64,000 bases of DNA, taken from assembly GCA_012960035.1 (NCBI GenBank), contig DUBZ01000135.1:372001-436000 (forward strand), read 5' to 3'. The notes beneath the pieces were generated by a model. It was not told where the DNA came from. It saw nothing but the letters and a program-made list of their open reading frames with translations, and made no database searches. Origin of the DNA: Myxococcales bacterium (GTDB lineage: Bacteria > Myxococcota_A > UBA9160 > UBA4427). Every line of letters begins with the position of its first letter. Position 1 is the first letter of the stretch. This document shows, one piece after another, positions 18,373 to 27,040 of the stretch. The translations under genes and the position numbers were made by a program.

Positions 18373-18983
18373 GCACGGCGGTCGCCATCGAAGATCCGCA
18401 GCCGGCGGAATCCGGAGAAGCCGAAGCTGGAAGCTCATGGACGCGCGGCCAAGTGGGCACCCTGCTGCTGATCCTGGCAGAGACGTCCTTCTTCGGTGTA
18501 TTCATCGTCGCCTATCTATTCTACATCGGGAAGAGCGCGAACGGGCCGCAACCCGCGGATGTGCTCGAACAGCCGATCGTCGCGTCGATCTGTCTGCTTG
18601 CGAGCAGTGCCACGATCCTGGTCGCGGTACGCAGTCTCGGGCAGGGGCAGATCGGCCGCGCGATCGCGGGATTGTTAGCCACGATTCTGTTAGGCGGTGT
18701 ATTCCTGTTTAAGACTGGACTTGAGTGGCACGGACTCTACTACGATCACGGCCTCTCGATTTCGACGAGTCTATTCGGGACGACTTTCTACTCGCTGGTC
18801 GGTTTTCATGCGGCACATGTCACAATTGGCCTGTTCTTCATGTTGCTGGTGTGCTTGCTAGCCGTCATGGGACATGTCCGAACGGGACATGCGGAGCGAC
18901 TGGAACTCTTATCTTGGTATTGGCATTTCGTGGACGTGGTCTGGATCGCGGTCTTTTCGGTGGTTTATGTCGCGGGTGTCTAG
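18369..18983 (+). CDS. ctaE: Cytochrome c oxidase subunit III
   Basis: 204-residue membrane protein that overlaps the ctaD stop by four bases (ATGA). Seen: LLILAETSFFGVFIVAYLFY with the helix-III-type Glu, GVFLFKTGLEWHGLYYDHGL, and SLVGFHAAHVTIGLFFMLLV followed by SWYWHFVDVVWIAVFSVVYV, the classical subunit III end. Five to six hydrophobic helices are visible, the short form seen in bacterial caa3 oxidases. Subunit III stabilises the catalytic subunit and its proton pathway. Confidence 0.93.
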   Translation: MSTAVAIEDPQPAESGEAEAGSSWTRGQVGTLLLILAETSFFGVFIVAYLFYIGKSANGPQPADVLEQPIVASICLLASSATILVAVRSLGQGQIGRAIAGLLATILLGGVFLFKTGLEWHGLYYDHGLSISTSLFGTTFYSLVGFHAAHVTIGLFFMLLVCLLAVMGHVRTGHAERLELLSWYWHFVDVVWIAVFSVVYVAGV

Positions 18984-19007
18984 TCGGCGAACGCGGAGGC
19001 GCGTGAA

Positions 19008-19880
19008 ATGATCGAGTCCGAAAGTCGTGAAGGCGTCGAACTCCCGGCGCCGACCAGCAACCCGCTGTATTTGGCGCTGGGCTGTACGCTGCTCTTTGCG
19101 GGGCTGGTGACGCATATCTTCGTGAGCGCAACGGGCTTGGTGCTTTTCATGCTGGGCGCGATCGGTTGGTGGCGCGAGGTATTGCCCCGAAATCACGAAG
19201 TACGCGCTCCTCTGCAATCGGAATCGGAGCGTGCGCGTCCAATCATTGCGCGCGACATCGGTGTGGAGCACTTCGTACAGGGCAATGACTTGCGACACCG
19301 TGTGCGGTTGCCCGTTGAAGTTCGACCGATGCACTCGGGGGTGAAGGCCGGTCTCGCTGGGGGGGTCGCAATGGCCGCCATTGCGGGCAGCTATGGACTT
19401 CTTGCTCACCAGAGCGTCTGGCTTCCGATCAACCTCCTTGCGGGAAGTCTCCTGCCTGCAGTCGATCACGCGGAGTTCTCTCAATTGCTTGCCTTTAGTG
19501 GCAGGGCATTCGCGGTAGCCGCGTTCATGCATCTCACGCTCTCGACCTTGGTCGGACTCATGTACGCGGCCATGCTTCCTATGTTGCCCGGTCGGCCGCT
19601 GCTTTGGGGAGGCGTCGTCGCTCCGCTGGCATGGACCGCGATCGCTTGGCCTGCACTTGGAATCCTCGATCCCGCCCTCGCAGAGCACGTGAGCTGGCCC
19701 TGGTTCATCGCTTCTCAGATCGGTTTCGGGTTGACCGCGGGCTACGTGATTTCGCAGGTCGAACCGATCGCGACGCTGCAGGCAATGCCGCTCGTTGAGC
19801 GTGTCGGACTTGAGGGGCCCGGCTTGAGTGAACCCAGAGAGGCCGCTCCCGATCTGCACGATGCGGAGGGGCAGTCGTGA
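19008..19880 (+). CDS. Membrane protein of the oxidase/bc operon, unknown family
   Basis: 290 residues, not recognised. The N-terminal 70 residues hold two helices (YLALGCTLLFAGLVTHIF and GLVLFMLGAIGWWREVL) in the position and style of a small oxidase subunit IV. A hydrophilic linker follows, then about four helices (GVKAGLAGGVAMAAIAG, FSGRAFAVAAFMHLTLSTL, GGVVAPLAWTAIAWPALG, WFIASQIGFGLTAGYVI). It sits between ctaE and the cytochrome c gene with GTGA overlap at its end, so a structural or assembly role in the oxidase-bc chain is inferred. Confidence 0.75.
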   Translation: MIESESREGVELPAPTSNPLYLALGCTLLFAGLVTHIFVSATGLVLFMLGAIGWWREVLPRNHEVRAPLQSESERARPIIARDIGVEHFVQGNDLRHRVRLPVEVRPMHSGVKAGLAGGVAMAAIAGSYGLLAHQSVWLPINLLAGSLLPAVDHAEFSQLLAFSGRAFAVAAFMHLTLSTLVGLMYAAMLPMLPGRPLLWGGVVAPLAWTAIAWPALGILDPALAEHVSWPWFIASQIGFGLTAGYVISQVEPIATLQAMPLVERVGLEGPGLSEPREAAPDLHDAEGQS

Positions 19881-20638
19881 GGCGGGCTCTCCTGCTCATC
19901 CTGTGGGGCTCGACTATGTTAGTCGGAGGCATCAGTTGCGATGGGGCGCCCGGGAAGCCGGATGAGGCGGAACGCTATCAACGACCGTCGGCCATCATGG
20001 ATTTCGAGACACTTTACGGCACCCGTTGCTCGGGCTGTCATGGGGCCGAGGGGCGAGCCGGGCCCGCTCGGCCGCTCGCGGATCCGCTCTACCTCGAACT
20101 CGTGAATTCGAAACGAGTAACCTTGATCGTAGCCGAGGGAATAGCGGGGACGACGATGCCCGCCTTTGCCAAGAGTCTCGGTGGCTCGCTCACCGAAGAG
20201 CAGATCGATGTTCTCGTCGAGGCAATGTTCTCGAAATGGGGCGATCCTAAATCGAAATCCATTCAGTCCCTTCCGCCATACTCGGAGGTCGACTCGCAGG
20301 CGCTGGGATATTCAGCCGGGAATCCAGCTCGCGGAGCGACCGCCTATGGTCAATTCTGTGGGGATTGCCACGGAGCCGATGGGAAGGGCGGGGTTGCCGG
20401 ATCGGTGACCGACCGCAGCTTCCTCAAGTTGGTGAGTGACCAAATGTTGCGGACATCGGTCATCGCGGGCCGTCCCGATCTCGGCATGCCAGATTGGCGA
20501 ATGCGTTCCAGGGAGCGAGCCATGACACCCCAAGAAATCTCGGATGTGGTCGCCTGGCTCGCCGCGCAGCGACCGCAGGTACCCCGGGTTGATGTTGCCG
20601 ACGCGGCAGAAGGAGCAATCCGTGGCACACGACCATGA
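19877..20638 (+). CDS. Dihaem cytochrome c lipoprotein
   Basis: 253 residues. The signal peptide ends in the lipobox GGISC (Cys22). Two cytochrome c domains follow: CSGCH near residue 53 and CGDCH near residue 158, the second in CGDCHGADGKGG. Candidate distal methionines are in TMPAFAK and GMPDWR. It probably carries electrons from the bc complex to the fused-cytochrome oxidase while anchored in the membrane. The GTG start overlaps the upstream TGA, and the Rieske gene begins 17 bases before its end. Confidence 0.88.
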   Translation: MRRALLLILWGSTMLVGGISCDGAPGKPDEAERYQRPSAIMDFETLYGTRCSGCHGAEGRAGPARPLADPLYLELVNSKRVTLIVAEGIAGTTMPAFAKSLGGSLTEEQIDVLVEAMFSKWGDPKSKSIQSLPPYSEVDSQALGYSAGNPARGATAYGQFCGDCHGADGKGGVAGSVTDRSFLKLVSDQMLRTSVIAGRPDLGMPDWRMRSRERAMTPQEISDVVAWLAAQRPQVPRVDVADAAEGAIRGTRP

Positions 20639-21164
20639 TGCAAATGAGGAACTCGGTCCGCCCCACGTGGAGCCGGTCACGCGACGCGGATTCCTCATGC
20701 GGCTCGGAGTTGGGCTTAACGTGGTCGCGGCTTCTTTGGTTGCGGTTCCCGTCGTGGGTTATCTGTTTTCGTCCGTGGTTAAGCGTAAGGCTCAGCAAGC
20801 CTGGATTCCGCTCGGACATGCTTCGCAGTTTCCGACCGGCGAGACGCGGCTTGCCACGTATCGCAATCCGTTCACGAAACCTTGGGATGGTGTGACCGCG
20901 GATATCCCGTGCTGGGTGCGCCGGACTTCGGAGGATTCGTTCCAGGTCTTTGCGATCAACTGCGCACATCTCGGGTGTCCCGTGCGCTGGTTCGCGGAGT
21001 CACGACTCTTTATGTGTCCATGTCATGGAGGCGTCTACTACGAGGATGGCAGTGTTGCCTCGGGGCCCCCACCACGTGGGCTCTACGAGTATAAAATTCG
21101 CGTCGCGGACGGCCAGCTGCAGGTACGCGGTGGCCGAACACCGACGCTGGCCGAGTCGGTCTAG
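20622..21164 (+). CDS. qcrA: Rieske iron-sulfur protein of the bc complex
   Basis: 180 residues. After a basic N-terminus with a twin-Arg-like TRRGFLMRLG, one membrane helix follows (LNVVAASLVAVPVVGYLF), then the Rieske fold with cluster motifs CAHLGC and CPCHGG. The Cys pair of the disulfide and the two His ligands are all present. The GTG at 20622 is preceded by AAGGAG, which decides the start; earlier starts lie inside the cytochrome c gene. The product oxidises quinol together with cytochrome b. Confidence 0.93.
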   Translation: MAHDHDANEELGPPHVEPVTRRGFLMRLGVGLNVVAASLVAVPVVGYLFSSVVKRKAQQAWIPLGHASQFPTGETRLATYRNPFTKPWDGVTADIPCWVRRTSEDSFQVFAINCAHLGCPVRWFAESRLFMCPCHGGVYYEDGSVASGPPPRGLYEYKIRVADGQLQVRGGRTPTLAESV

Positions 21165-21185
21165 CGAGAGGTCGAGGGAGCCGCG

Positions 21186-22664
21186 ATGTCCTTTGGAAAG
21201 CCAAGTTTGAAACGGATCGGTGCATGGCTCGACGAGCGTTTGTACGCCGTCGATTTCTACGAGCATTCGGCGGGGCACCGGATCCCCCTCACATCGGCGA
21301 GCTGGTGGTATGTCTTCGGCAGCGGGACGCTCGTCTGTTTCATGCTTCAGATTCTGACAGGAATCTGCCTTGCACTCATCTACGTTCCGTCGCCTAACGA
21401 AGCCTACGCGAGCATCGAATATCTCAACTATGTGCAGACGATGGGTTGGTTCCTGCGAGGTTTGCATAATTGGGGATCTGTTTTCATGGTCGGCCTGCTG
21501 ACGATCCATGTGATCCAGGTCTTCTTGTTCGGTGCCTACAAATATCCCCGAGAGCTGACCTGGCTGGTCGGATGTGTGCTCTTTCTGTTGACGCTGGCGG
21601 CGGCCTTTTCTGGCCAAGTCATGCGTTTTGACCAGGACGCCTATTGGGGACTTCAGATCATGATCTCGATCACGGGGCGGATTCCGCTGATCGGGGCCGC
21701 GCTGGGCGACTTCATTCAAGGTGGACCGATCATCGGCGCGGCGACGTTGTCACTTTTTTTTAGCCTCCATGTGTTCTTGATTCCGGGGTTGTTGATTGTC
21801 GGTATCGTGGTCCATCTCCGCCTGGTGCTCATGCGGGGCATCAATGAGTTCCCCGTCGTGGGAGAGGGCGTCGAGCCGAACACCTATCAGACGAAATATG
21901 ATGCGCTCATCAGGCGCTCTGGAATTCGATTCTTCCCCGATGGCGCGGACAAGGACGTGGTCTTCGCGGCTCTTGTGCTCTTCGGGATTGTGGCCTGCAC
22001 GCTCGTCTTCGGTCCGCCGATTCCCAATGGTGTGGCGGACCCGACCCTGATCGATACCGCGCCCCGCCCCGATTTCTACTTCTTAGCGCTCTTCTCGGCT
22101 TTCGCGCTAATGCCTCCCTATATGGAGGACTTCGTCATCGTTTACGTTTTGCCGTTGCTCATCGCGATTTTCTTCCTCGTTCCCTTCATCTCGAACGTCG
22201 GCGAAAAACACCCGCGGAAGCGGCCTGGTGCCGTGATCCTCGCTGTGATGGTGATGCTGACGCTTTCGGTGTTGGCCGCGGAAGGCGTGCGATCGCCGTG
22301 GTCTCCGCATATGAATGCCTGGAGCGGGGAGCCGGTGCAGCCGGAATTCGTGAAGGGTCGGACCGCCCTTGAGTTGCAAGGGGCGATCGTCCTCCAGGCG
22401 AAACAATGTCGCAATTGTCATGCATTGGCGGGGAAGGGCGGTCAACGCGGGCCCGACTTAACACATGTCGGATCGCGCCTGACCGGGGATCAACTCATTC
22501 GCCAGGTGCTCCAGGGTGGAGGGAACATGCCGGCTTACGCGAAGAATCTCGACCCGCCGGAGGTGGCGGCGTTAGTCGCGTTTCTTCAGACACTCGTTCG
22601 GGCGGGAGAGGAACGCGCCGGCGATTCCGCCGTGCCAGTTCCCCTCGACGCGACGGCCGGGTAG
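21186..22664 (+). CDS. qcrB: Cytochrome b with C-terminal cytochrome c domain
   Basis: 492 residues. Haem b ligands are His94/His108 on one helix (13 residues between) and His195/His210 on another (14 between), the second spacing being that of b6-type cytochromes. The Qo-site motif normally PEWY reads PDFY at 294-297. Helices continue to about 365. A cytochrome c domain follows with CRNCH at 407-411 and likely distal Met in GGNMPAYA. Fusion of cytochrome c to cytochrome b suggests direct electron relay inside a bc-oxidase assembly. It follows qcrA by 21 bases. Confidence 0.92.
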   Translation: MSFGKPSLKRIGAWLDERLYAVDFYEHSAGHRIPLTSASWWYVFGSGTLVCFMLQILTGICLALIYVPSPNEAYASIEYLNYVQTMGWFLRGLHNWGSVFMVGLLTIHVIQVFLFGAYKYPRELTWLVGCVLFLLTLAAAFSGQVMRFDQDAYWGLQIMISITGRIPLIGAALGDFIQGGPIIGAATLSLFFSLHVFLIPGLLIVGIVVHLRLVLMRGINEFPVVGEGVEPNTYQTKYDALIRRSGIRFFPDGADKDVVFAALVLFGIVACTLVFGPPIPNGVADPTLIDTAPRPDFYFLALFSAFALMPPYMEDFVIVYVLPLLIAIFFLVPFISNVGEKHPRKRPGAVILAVMVMLTLSVLAAEGVRSPWSPHMNAWSGEPVQPEFVKGRTALELQGAIVLQAKQCRNCHALAGKGGQRGPDLTHVGSRLTGDQLIRQVLQGGGNMPAYAKNLDPPEVAALVAFLQTLVRAGEERAGDSAVPVPLDATAG

Positions 22665-22688
22665 ACGTTTTCTTCGAAGCTGACTGGC

Positions 22689-24956
22689 ATGGAATCCATC
22701 GCCGCGATACTGCTTGGCCCTTGGTCGTTCGACTTTGAAATCGTGGTCGGTCTCGGGCTGACCACGATTGTGTATATGCGGGGGTTTCGCGAGATCCGGG
22801 CGCAACTTCCCGGTCGGTTTCCACTCTGGCGTCGCCGCGCTTTCATCGCTGGAGTGACGGTGTTGTGGCTGGCACTTTCGTCACCGATTGACGCCTTAGC
22901 GGACCTCTTACTGCAGTTTCACATGCTGCAACACTGGCTGCTGCTGCTGGTCGCCCCCCCGCTGATCTGGTTGGGTGCACCCGCGGTGCCGCTGATGCGC
23001 GGCTTGCCGCGGCGTTGGCTCGTCGACGGATTGGGTCCGTTTCTCGCCTGGCCCGCGGTGCATCGAGGATTCGACTTCGTGGTACGGCCCGCCGTGAGCT
23101 GGAGTGTCTGGGCAGCGACGATCACGATCTGGCATCTGCCATTCGCCTATCAAGCCGCATTGCGCGCGAAGGGCTGGCACGATTTCGAGCACGCGACCTT
23201 CTTACTCGCTTCGCTGCTGTTCTGGTTCCCACTGATCGGACCCTGGCCGGGCAAGTCGGCCAGCGGCGGCGCGCGGGTTCTCTACATCGGCGCCAGCATG
23301 GTGTTCAACACGGTTTTCTCGGCGGTCTTTACCTTCTCGAACCGTCTCTTCTACCCGGCCTATGCCGAGATGCCCTCGCCGTGGGGGATTGCACCGCTAG
23401 CAGATCAGAACGCGGCCGGTGCCTTTCTCTGGATCGCAGGGTCAGTGTCGATGGGTGTTGCTGCGGTGGCCGTGATCTTTTCCTGGCTCGAACCCTCGCT
23501 GCCGGTTGTGGGCCAAATCGCACAGAGCCGTCCGGCGCGACGAAGGACTGCGGGACTCGACCTATTAAGGATACCGGTATTCGGAACAGCGCTGCGCTCG
23601 CTGCGCATCCGTCGCGCAGTCCAGGTTGTCATGCTGGGGCTGGCTGCCGCAATCGTTCTGGATGGTTTCTTGGGCGTGGGTGGGGAGAGCGCATTGAATC
23701 TGGCTGGAGTGTTGCCCTGGACCTACTGGCGTGGCCTGCTCGTGATCGCGCTGCTCGTGATTGGCAACGTCTTCTGCGCAGTATGCCCTTTTACGCTGAC
23801 CCGCTCGCTTGCGGGGAGGCTTCTCGGCAATCGATTGGAGTGGCCGACTGCGCTCAAGAGTCCTTGGGTCGCGGTCGCCGGTTTTCTGCTCTTCTTATGG
23901 GCCTATGAAGTATTTTCGCTCTGGGATTCTCCGTGGTGGACCGCTTGGATCGTCGTTGGTTATTTCGCGTCGTTCTTCTTGGTTGAAGGGTTGTTCCCGC
24001 GTGGCACCTTCTGTCGCTCGGTGTGTCCGATCGGGCAGTTCCAATTCGTGGGTAGCGCCGTCGCTCCCTTCGAGGTCGCGGCGTCGGATCCGGATGTGTG
24101 CTCGAATTGCCGCAGCCATGACTGCCTGCGTGGCAACGATGAGGCGCCGGGATGTCCGACCGGACTCTTCATGCCGACGAAGTCTGGCAGCTACGACTGC
24201 ACATTCTGTATGGATTGTGTGCGGGCCTGCCCGACCGGCAACATCGGCGTTTTAGCCTCTCCCGCGCGAGCCGCGCGGATGGATCAGGCAGACGACAGAC
24301 TGCGTCTGCCTCCTACCCAGATTGCGTACACGGCGATGGGACTCACCTTTAGCTTCGCCGCCTTCGTGAATGCGGCGGCGATGGTGGGGCCAGTGGTTGA
24401 TATCGAGCGTTCGCTCACCGCGTGGCTCGGTATCGAGGGTCGACTGCCAGCAGTCACGTTGGAATTCTTTGTCGCGCTCGTGGTGTTTCCGATACTGGCG
24501 GCTGGGTTATGCGCCCGGGTCGGCCGCCGGCTAGCGCATCTCGAGTTGGGGGTTGTGCCACTCATCGCGCAACTCGCGCCGTGCCTCGTGCCGCTCGGGT
24601 TTTCGATGTGGTTGGTCCATTTTGGATTCCATCTGGTGACCGGTGTTGAGACGATCGGCCCGGCTCTTTCGCGAGTTGCCGAAGATCTGGGCGTGATGGC
24701 GGACGCTCGAGATTCAATCCGCTTCACTTCGAACGGGATTTCGTCCGAGGTACTGTTAGGTCTCGGGATAGGCGTTCTCGGAATCGGACTTTTGGGGAGT
24801 ATCGCCGTCGCTTGGAGGGAGGCGCGGGAGGTCGTCGGCTCGCCTCGTCGGGCGGTCGCTCTGGCTCTACCGTGGGTCGGCGTCGCTGTTCTCCTCTATT
24901 GCGTGGGAATTTGGATTCTGCAACAACCGATGGAGATGCGGGGGATGCTGATGTGA
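22689..24956 (+). CDS. CtaG-like assembly protein fused to a 4Fe-4S membrane domain
   Basis: 755 residues with two halves. Residues 1-275 match CtaG (caa3 assembly): FHMLQHWLLLLVAPPLIWLG, TITIWHLPFAYQAAL and HDFEHATFLLASLLFWFPLIG give the conserved His positions for copper handling. Residues 310-520 resemble NapH/NosR/CcoG-type membrane ferredoxins: FCAVCPF (Cys363, 366), FCRSVCPIGQ (442, 446), then CSNCRSHDC with Cys489, and CTFCMDCVRACP (504, 507, 510, 514), enough for two 4Fe-4S clusters. More helices follow to the end. Fusion of the two is unusual; a role in copper delivery coupled to reduction of the oxidase metal site is inferred. Confidence 0.8.
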   Translation: MESIAAILLGPWSFDFEIVVGLGLTTIVYMRGFREIRAQLPGRFPLWRRRAFIAGVTVLWLALSSPIDALADLLLQFHMLQHWLLLLVAPPLIWLGAPAVPLMRGLPRRWLVDGLGPFLAWPAVHRGFDFVVRPAVSWSVWAATITIWHLPFAYQAALRAKGWHDFEHATFLLASLLFWFPLIGPWPGKSASGGARVLYIGASMVFNTVFSAVFTFSNRLFYPAYAEMPSPWGIAPLADQNAAGAFLWIAGSVSMGVAAVAVIFSWLEPSLPVVGQIAQSRPARRRTAGLDLLRIPVFGTALRSLRIRRAVQVVMLGLAAAIVLDGFLGVGGESALNLAGVLPWTYWRGLLVIALLVIGNVFCAVCPFTLTRSLAGRLLGNRLEWPTALKSPWVAVAGFLLFLWAYEVFSLWDSPWWTAWIVVGYFASFFLVEGLFPRGTFCRSVCPIGQFQFVGSAVAPFEVAASDPDVCSNCRSHDCLRGNDEAPGCPTGLFMPTKSGSYDCTFCMDCVRACPTGNIGVLASPARAARMDQADDRLRLPPTQIAYTAMGLTFSFAAFVNAAAMVGPVVDIERSLTAWLGIEGRLPAVTLEFFVALVVFPILAAGLCARVGRRLAHLELGVVPLIAQLAPCLVPLGFSMWLVHFGFHLVTGVETIGPALSRVAEDLGVMADARDSIRFTSNGISSEVLLGLGIGVLGIGLLGSIAVAWREAREVVGSPRRAVALALPWVGVAVLLYCVGIWILQQPMEMRGMLM

Positions 24957-25564
24957 TCGTTCGGCGCATCGCCACACTCGTAACGGGTATTTTGCTGGGA
25001 CCGGTACTTGGATCTGCAATGGCGGATATCGGTGTTCCGCTCGTCACTGTCCGGGAAGAAGGCTTCGAGGTTCAGATTCTGGCCTCTCCCGCTCCATTGC
25101 GCGTCGGTGCTTCAGAGTGGAACGTGAACATTCGGGATCTCGCAACGGGTCGCATCTTGCCGGGCGCTGTCTTGGGGCTCGGCCTCCGGCGAATTGCTTC
25201 GCACACTTCGGATGAAGTGCACCACCACGGAGGTGCGACGATCAAGGTGGAGCTGGATTCGGAAATCGCCACGCGCGGGCTCTTCCAGAAGGCTCAGGTA
25301 GAGATCATCGATGCGGGTAGATGGAGCGGGGTCGTGAGTGTCTCGTTCGGAGGAACCTCTACTCAAATTCCCTTTACTTTCGAAGTGCAGCCGGCCCGCT
25401 CGATTTGGCTCCGCCACTGGATCGCTTTCGCGATCGTACCCATCGGCCTGCTCATCGCGGGTCTCCATCAGTGGCTCGTGCACAACCCCGACGCCCGAAT
25501 GGAACGACACCTTAAAAGCCGCTCAGGCTCTACGGCACCCCGTCGCCGCGCGCGTGGCCGTTGA
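24953..25564 (+). CDS. YtkA/FixH-like exported membrane-anchored protein
   Basis: 203 residues. The GTG start overlaps the upstream stop (GTGA). An N-terminal signal (IATLVTGILLGPVLGSAMA) is followed by an immunoglobulin-like beta domain with FEVQILASPAPLRVG and EWNVNIRDLATGRILPGA, a His cluster (HTSDEVHHHGG), and GRWSGVVSVSFGG; a C-terminal helix (WIAFAIVPIGLLIAGLHQWLV) anchors it. The layout resembles YtkA-like and FixH proteins found with oxidase assembly genes. The three consecutive histidines could bind copper, but that is inference. It is the last gene of the respiratory operon. Confidence 0.6.
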   Translation: MIVRRIATLVTGILLGPVLGSAMADIGVPLVTVREEGFEVQILASPAPLRVGASEWNVNIRDLATGRILPGAVLGLGLRRIASHTSDEVHHHGGATIKVELDSEIATRGLFQKAQVEIIDAGRWSGVVSVSFGGTSTQIPFTFEVQPARSIWLRHWIAFAIVPIGLLIAGLHQWLVHNPDARMERHLKSRSGSTAPRRRARGR

Positions 25565-25950
25565 CCACGGTCCGCCGAAAGTTGTGATATTCGGTTGTCT
25601 CCGAGAACACGTTTGGATTGGAGCCGTCGAGGGTTGTCACATATGAGACTAGGGCCAGAAGCGTTGACCGTTGAACCAGCTTGCAGATTTAAATCCCATG
25701 GCTGCAAGGCCAACGGCTGCGATAGACTCCGGCATGAGACGTGAAGTCTTGCCGCCACGACGCTGGATTCCTAAAATCAGGATTGAGTCGGGCTGATCCT
25801 TCGCCAAAGCGCACTAGTCGGGCACTCGCTCGGGCCCTAGTCGAACATTGGGGCGTATGCCTCATCTTCTAAGTATTGTTCGGACCAATGCTCCACGGAG
25901 TGATTGATTTTGATCGTCGGTCCATACGTGTAAGCGAGAAAGGTGGGGTT
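25565..25950. other. Intergenic region after the respiratory operon
   Basis: About 385 bases. No terminator hairpin with T-run was found by eye. On the minus strand a short open stretch ends at 25850 or so with the residues HSVEHWSEQYLEDEAYAPMFD, which could be the 3' end of a lost gene; I do not recognise it. Promoter elements for the next gene should lie at the right end. Confidence 0.35.
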
Positions 25951-26292
25951 GTGCTTGAGTTTTTCCTTCATTTGCTGCTGACGGCCGGATTCCTGCTTGT
26001 GGTCGCGCAGTTCGTATCGGGCGTGAAGGTCGATGGTTGGGGGCCCGCTCTTCTCGGTGCGCTTGCGCTCGGTCTGGTGAACGGAATCGTCCGCCCAGTA
26101 ATGATCGTCCTGACGCTGCCGCTCACAGTTCTCACTTTCGGCTTTTTTCTGCTCGTTGTGAATGCCATGATGTTGTGGCTGACGGCCGCCATCGTACCCG
26201 GCGTCCGCGTGGATGGATTCGGTCCGGCTTTGCTCGGGAGCTTGTTGCTGACGCTGATCAATATCACCGTCTCGGCCTTTTGGGGTGCGTAA
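25951..26292 (+). CDS. Phage-holin-4 superfamily (YvlD-like) membrane protein
   Basis: 113 residues made almost entirely of four helices with a repeated pattern: VSGVKVDGWGPALLGALALGL in the first half and VPGVRVDGFGPALLGSLLLTL in the second, joined by NGIVRPVMIVLTLPLTVLTFG. This is the YvlD/DUF360-type signature (NxxVRPxLxxLTLPLTxLTFG). The family is widespread and not phage-specific; its role is unknown. The GTG at 25951 has AAGGTGGGG upstream and was chosen over the earlier in-frame start. Confidence 0.82.
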   Translation: MLEFFLHLLLTAGFLLVVAQFVSGVKVDGWGPALLGALALGLVNGIVRPVMIVLTLPLTVLTFGFFLLVVNAMMLWLTAAIVPGVRVDGFGPALLGSLLLTLINITVSAFWGA

Positions 26293-26312
26293 CCTATTAC
26301 AAGGAGAATCTC

Positions 26313-26921
26313 ATGCCTTCGGATCCGATCGATCCCCCTTCCGATTCCGTAGCAGATGCTCATCTTCCGTTCTCATTGATGCCGGATGCCGCTCAGCACT
26401 GGAAACGCCTGCTCGTGGTTGGGCTCGCGCTGAGCGCGCTCGGCGCGGTTGGAATCGTCGCTTCGACCTTCTTTACGCTGGTGTCCGTCGTTTTTCTGGG
26501 CTGGCTGCTTTCGAGCGCAGGGGTGGTGGTTCTTTTTCATGCCTTTTCGGCATCGCGCTGGACGGGTGTATTGCTCCAGGTTGCGATGGGCGCGCTCAAT
26601 TTGGTGGTGGGCGTGATCTGTATCTCTCAGCCCGTCGAAGGGGCTGAGGCGCTTACCCTGCTGATTGCAGCCTCCCTACTCGCGCAGGGGGTATTCCGAT
26701 TGGCCTCCGCCTTCGCGTCTCGAGTGGACGGTCGGACTTGGCTCATGGCGAGCGCCTTGGTAACTCTGCTGCTTGGTGGCATAATTTTGTCGGAATGGCC
26801 GGAGGGCTCGCTCTGGGTGATCGGAATGATGGTCGGGATCGACCTCTTTTTCTATGGCTCTTGGCTCAGTTCGCTCGCGTTGACGTTGCACAAGAGCGAT
26901 ACACCGGCCGGGACGGCGTGA
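26313..26921 (+). CDS. HdeD-like membrane protein (DUF308)
   Basis: 202 residues with six short helices, starting at ATG 26313 after a good AAGGAG. Helices include LVVGLALSALGAVGIVASTF, VSVVFLGWLLSSAGVVVLFH, LLQVAMGALNLVVGVICI, LTLLIAASLLAQGVFRLASA, WLMASALVTLLLGGIIL and WVIGMMVGIDLFFYGSWL. The LGAVGIV, FLGWLL and GMMVGIDLFFYGSW motifs are those of HdeD family proteins, linked to acid resistance in enterics but otherwise uncharacterised. It is 20 bases downstream of the YvlD-like gene, so the two are probably one operon. Confidence 0.85.
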   Translation: MPSDPIDPPSDSVADAHLPFSLMPDAAQHWKRLLVVGLALSALGAVGIVASTFFTLVSVVFLGWLLSSAGVVVLFHAFSASRWTGVLLQVAMGALNLVVGVICISQPVEGAEALTLLIAASLLAQGVFRLASAFASRVDGRTWLMASALVTLLLGGIILSEWPEGSLWVIGMMVGIDLFFYGSWLSSLALTLHKSDTPAGTA

Positions 26922-27040
26922 GCCAACAGTATACCGTCAGGCGTCCGGGAGGTGGCTGGTCGACGCCCGAGGCCTCTCGTCTCATCTGTCTCAGGTGCCA
27001 ATCATCCGTTAGGCCGAAATATAACGACTAGACCGCGCGA

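Noticed and set aside
17536..18438. A 300-residue minus-strand frame opposite ctaD
   Set aside because: It is antisense to an intact, fully conserved gene and has no domain; high GC creates such shadows.
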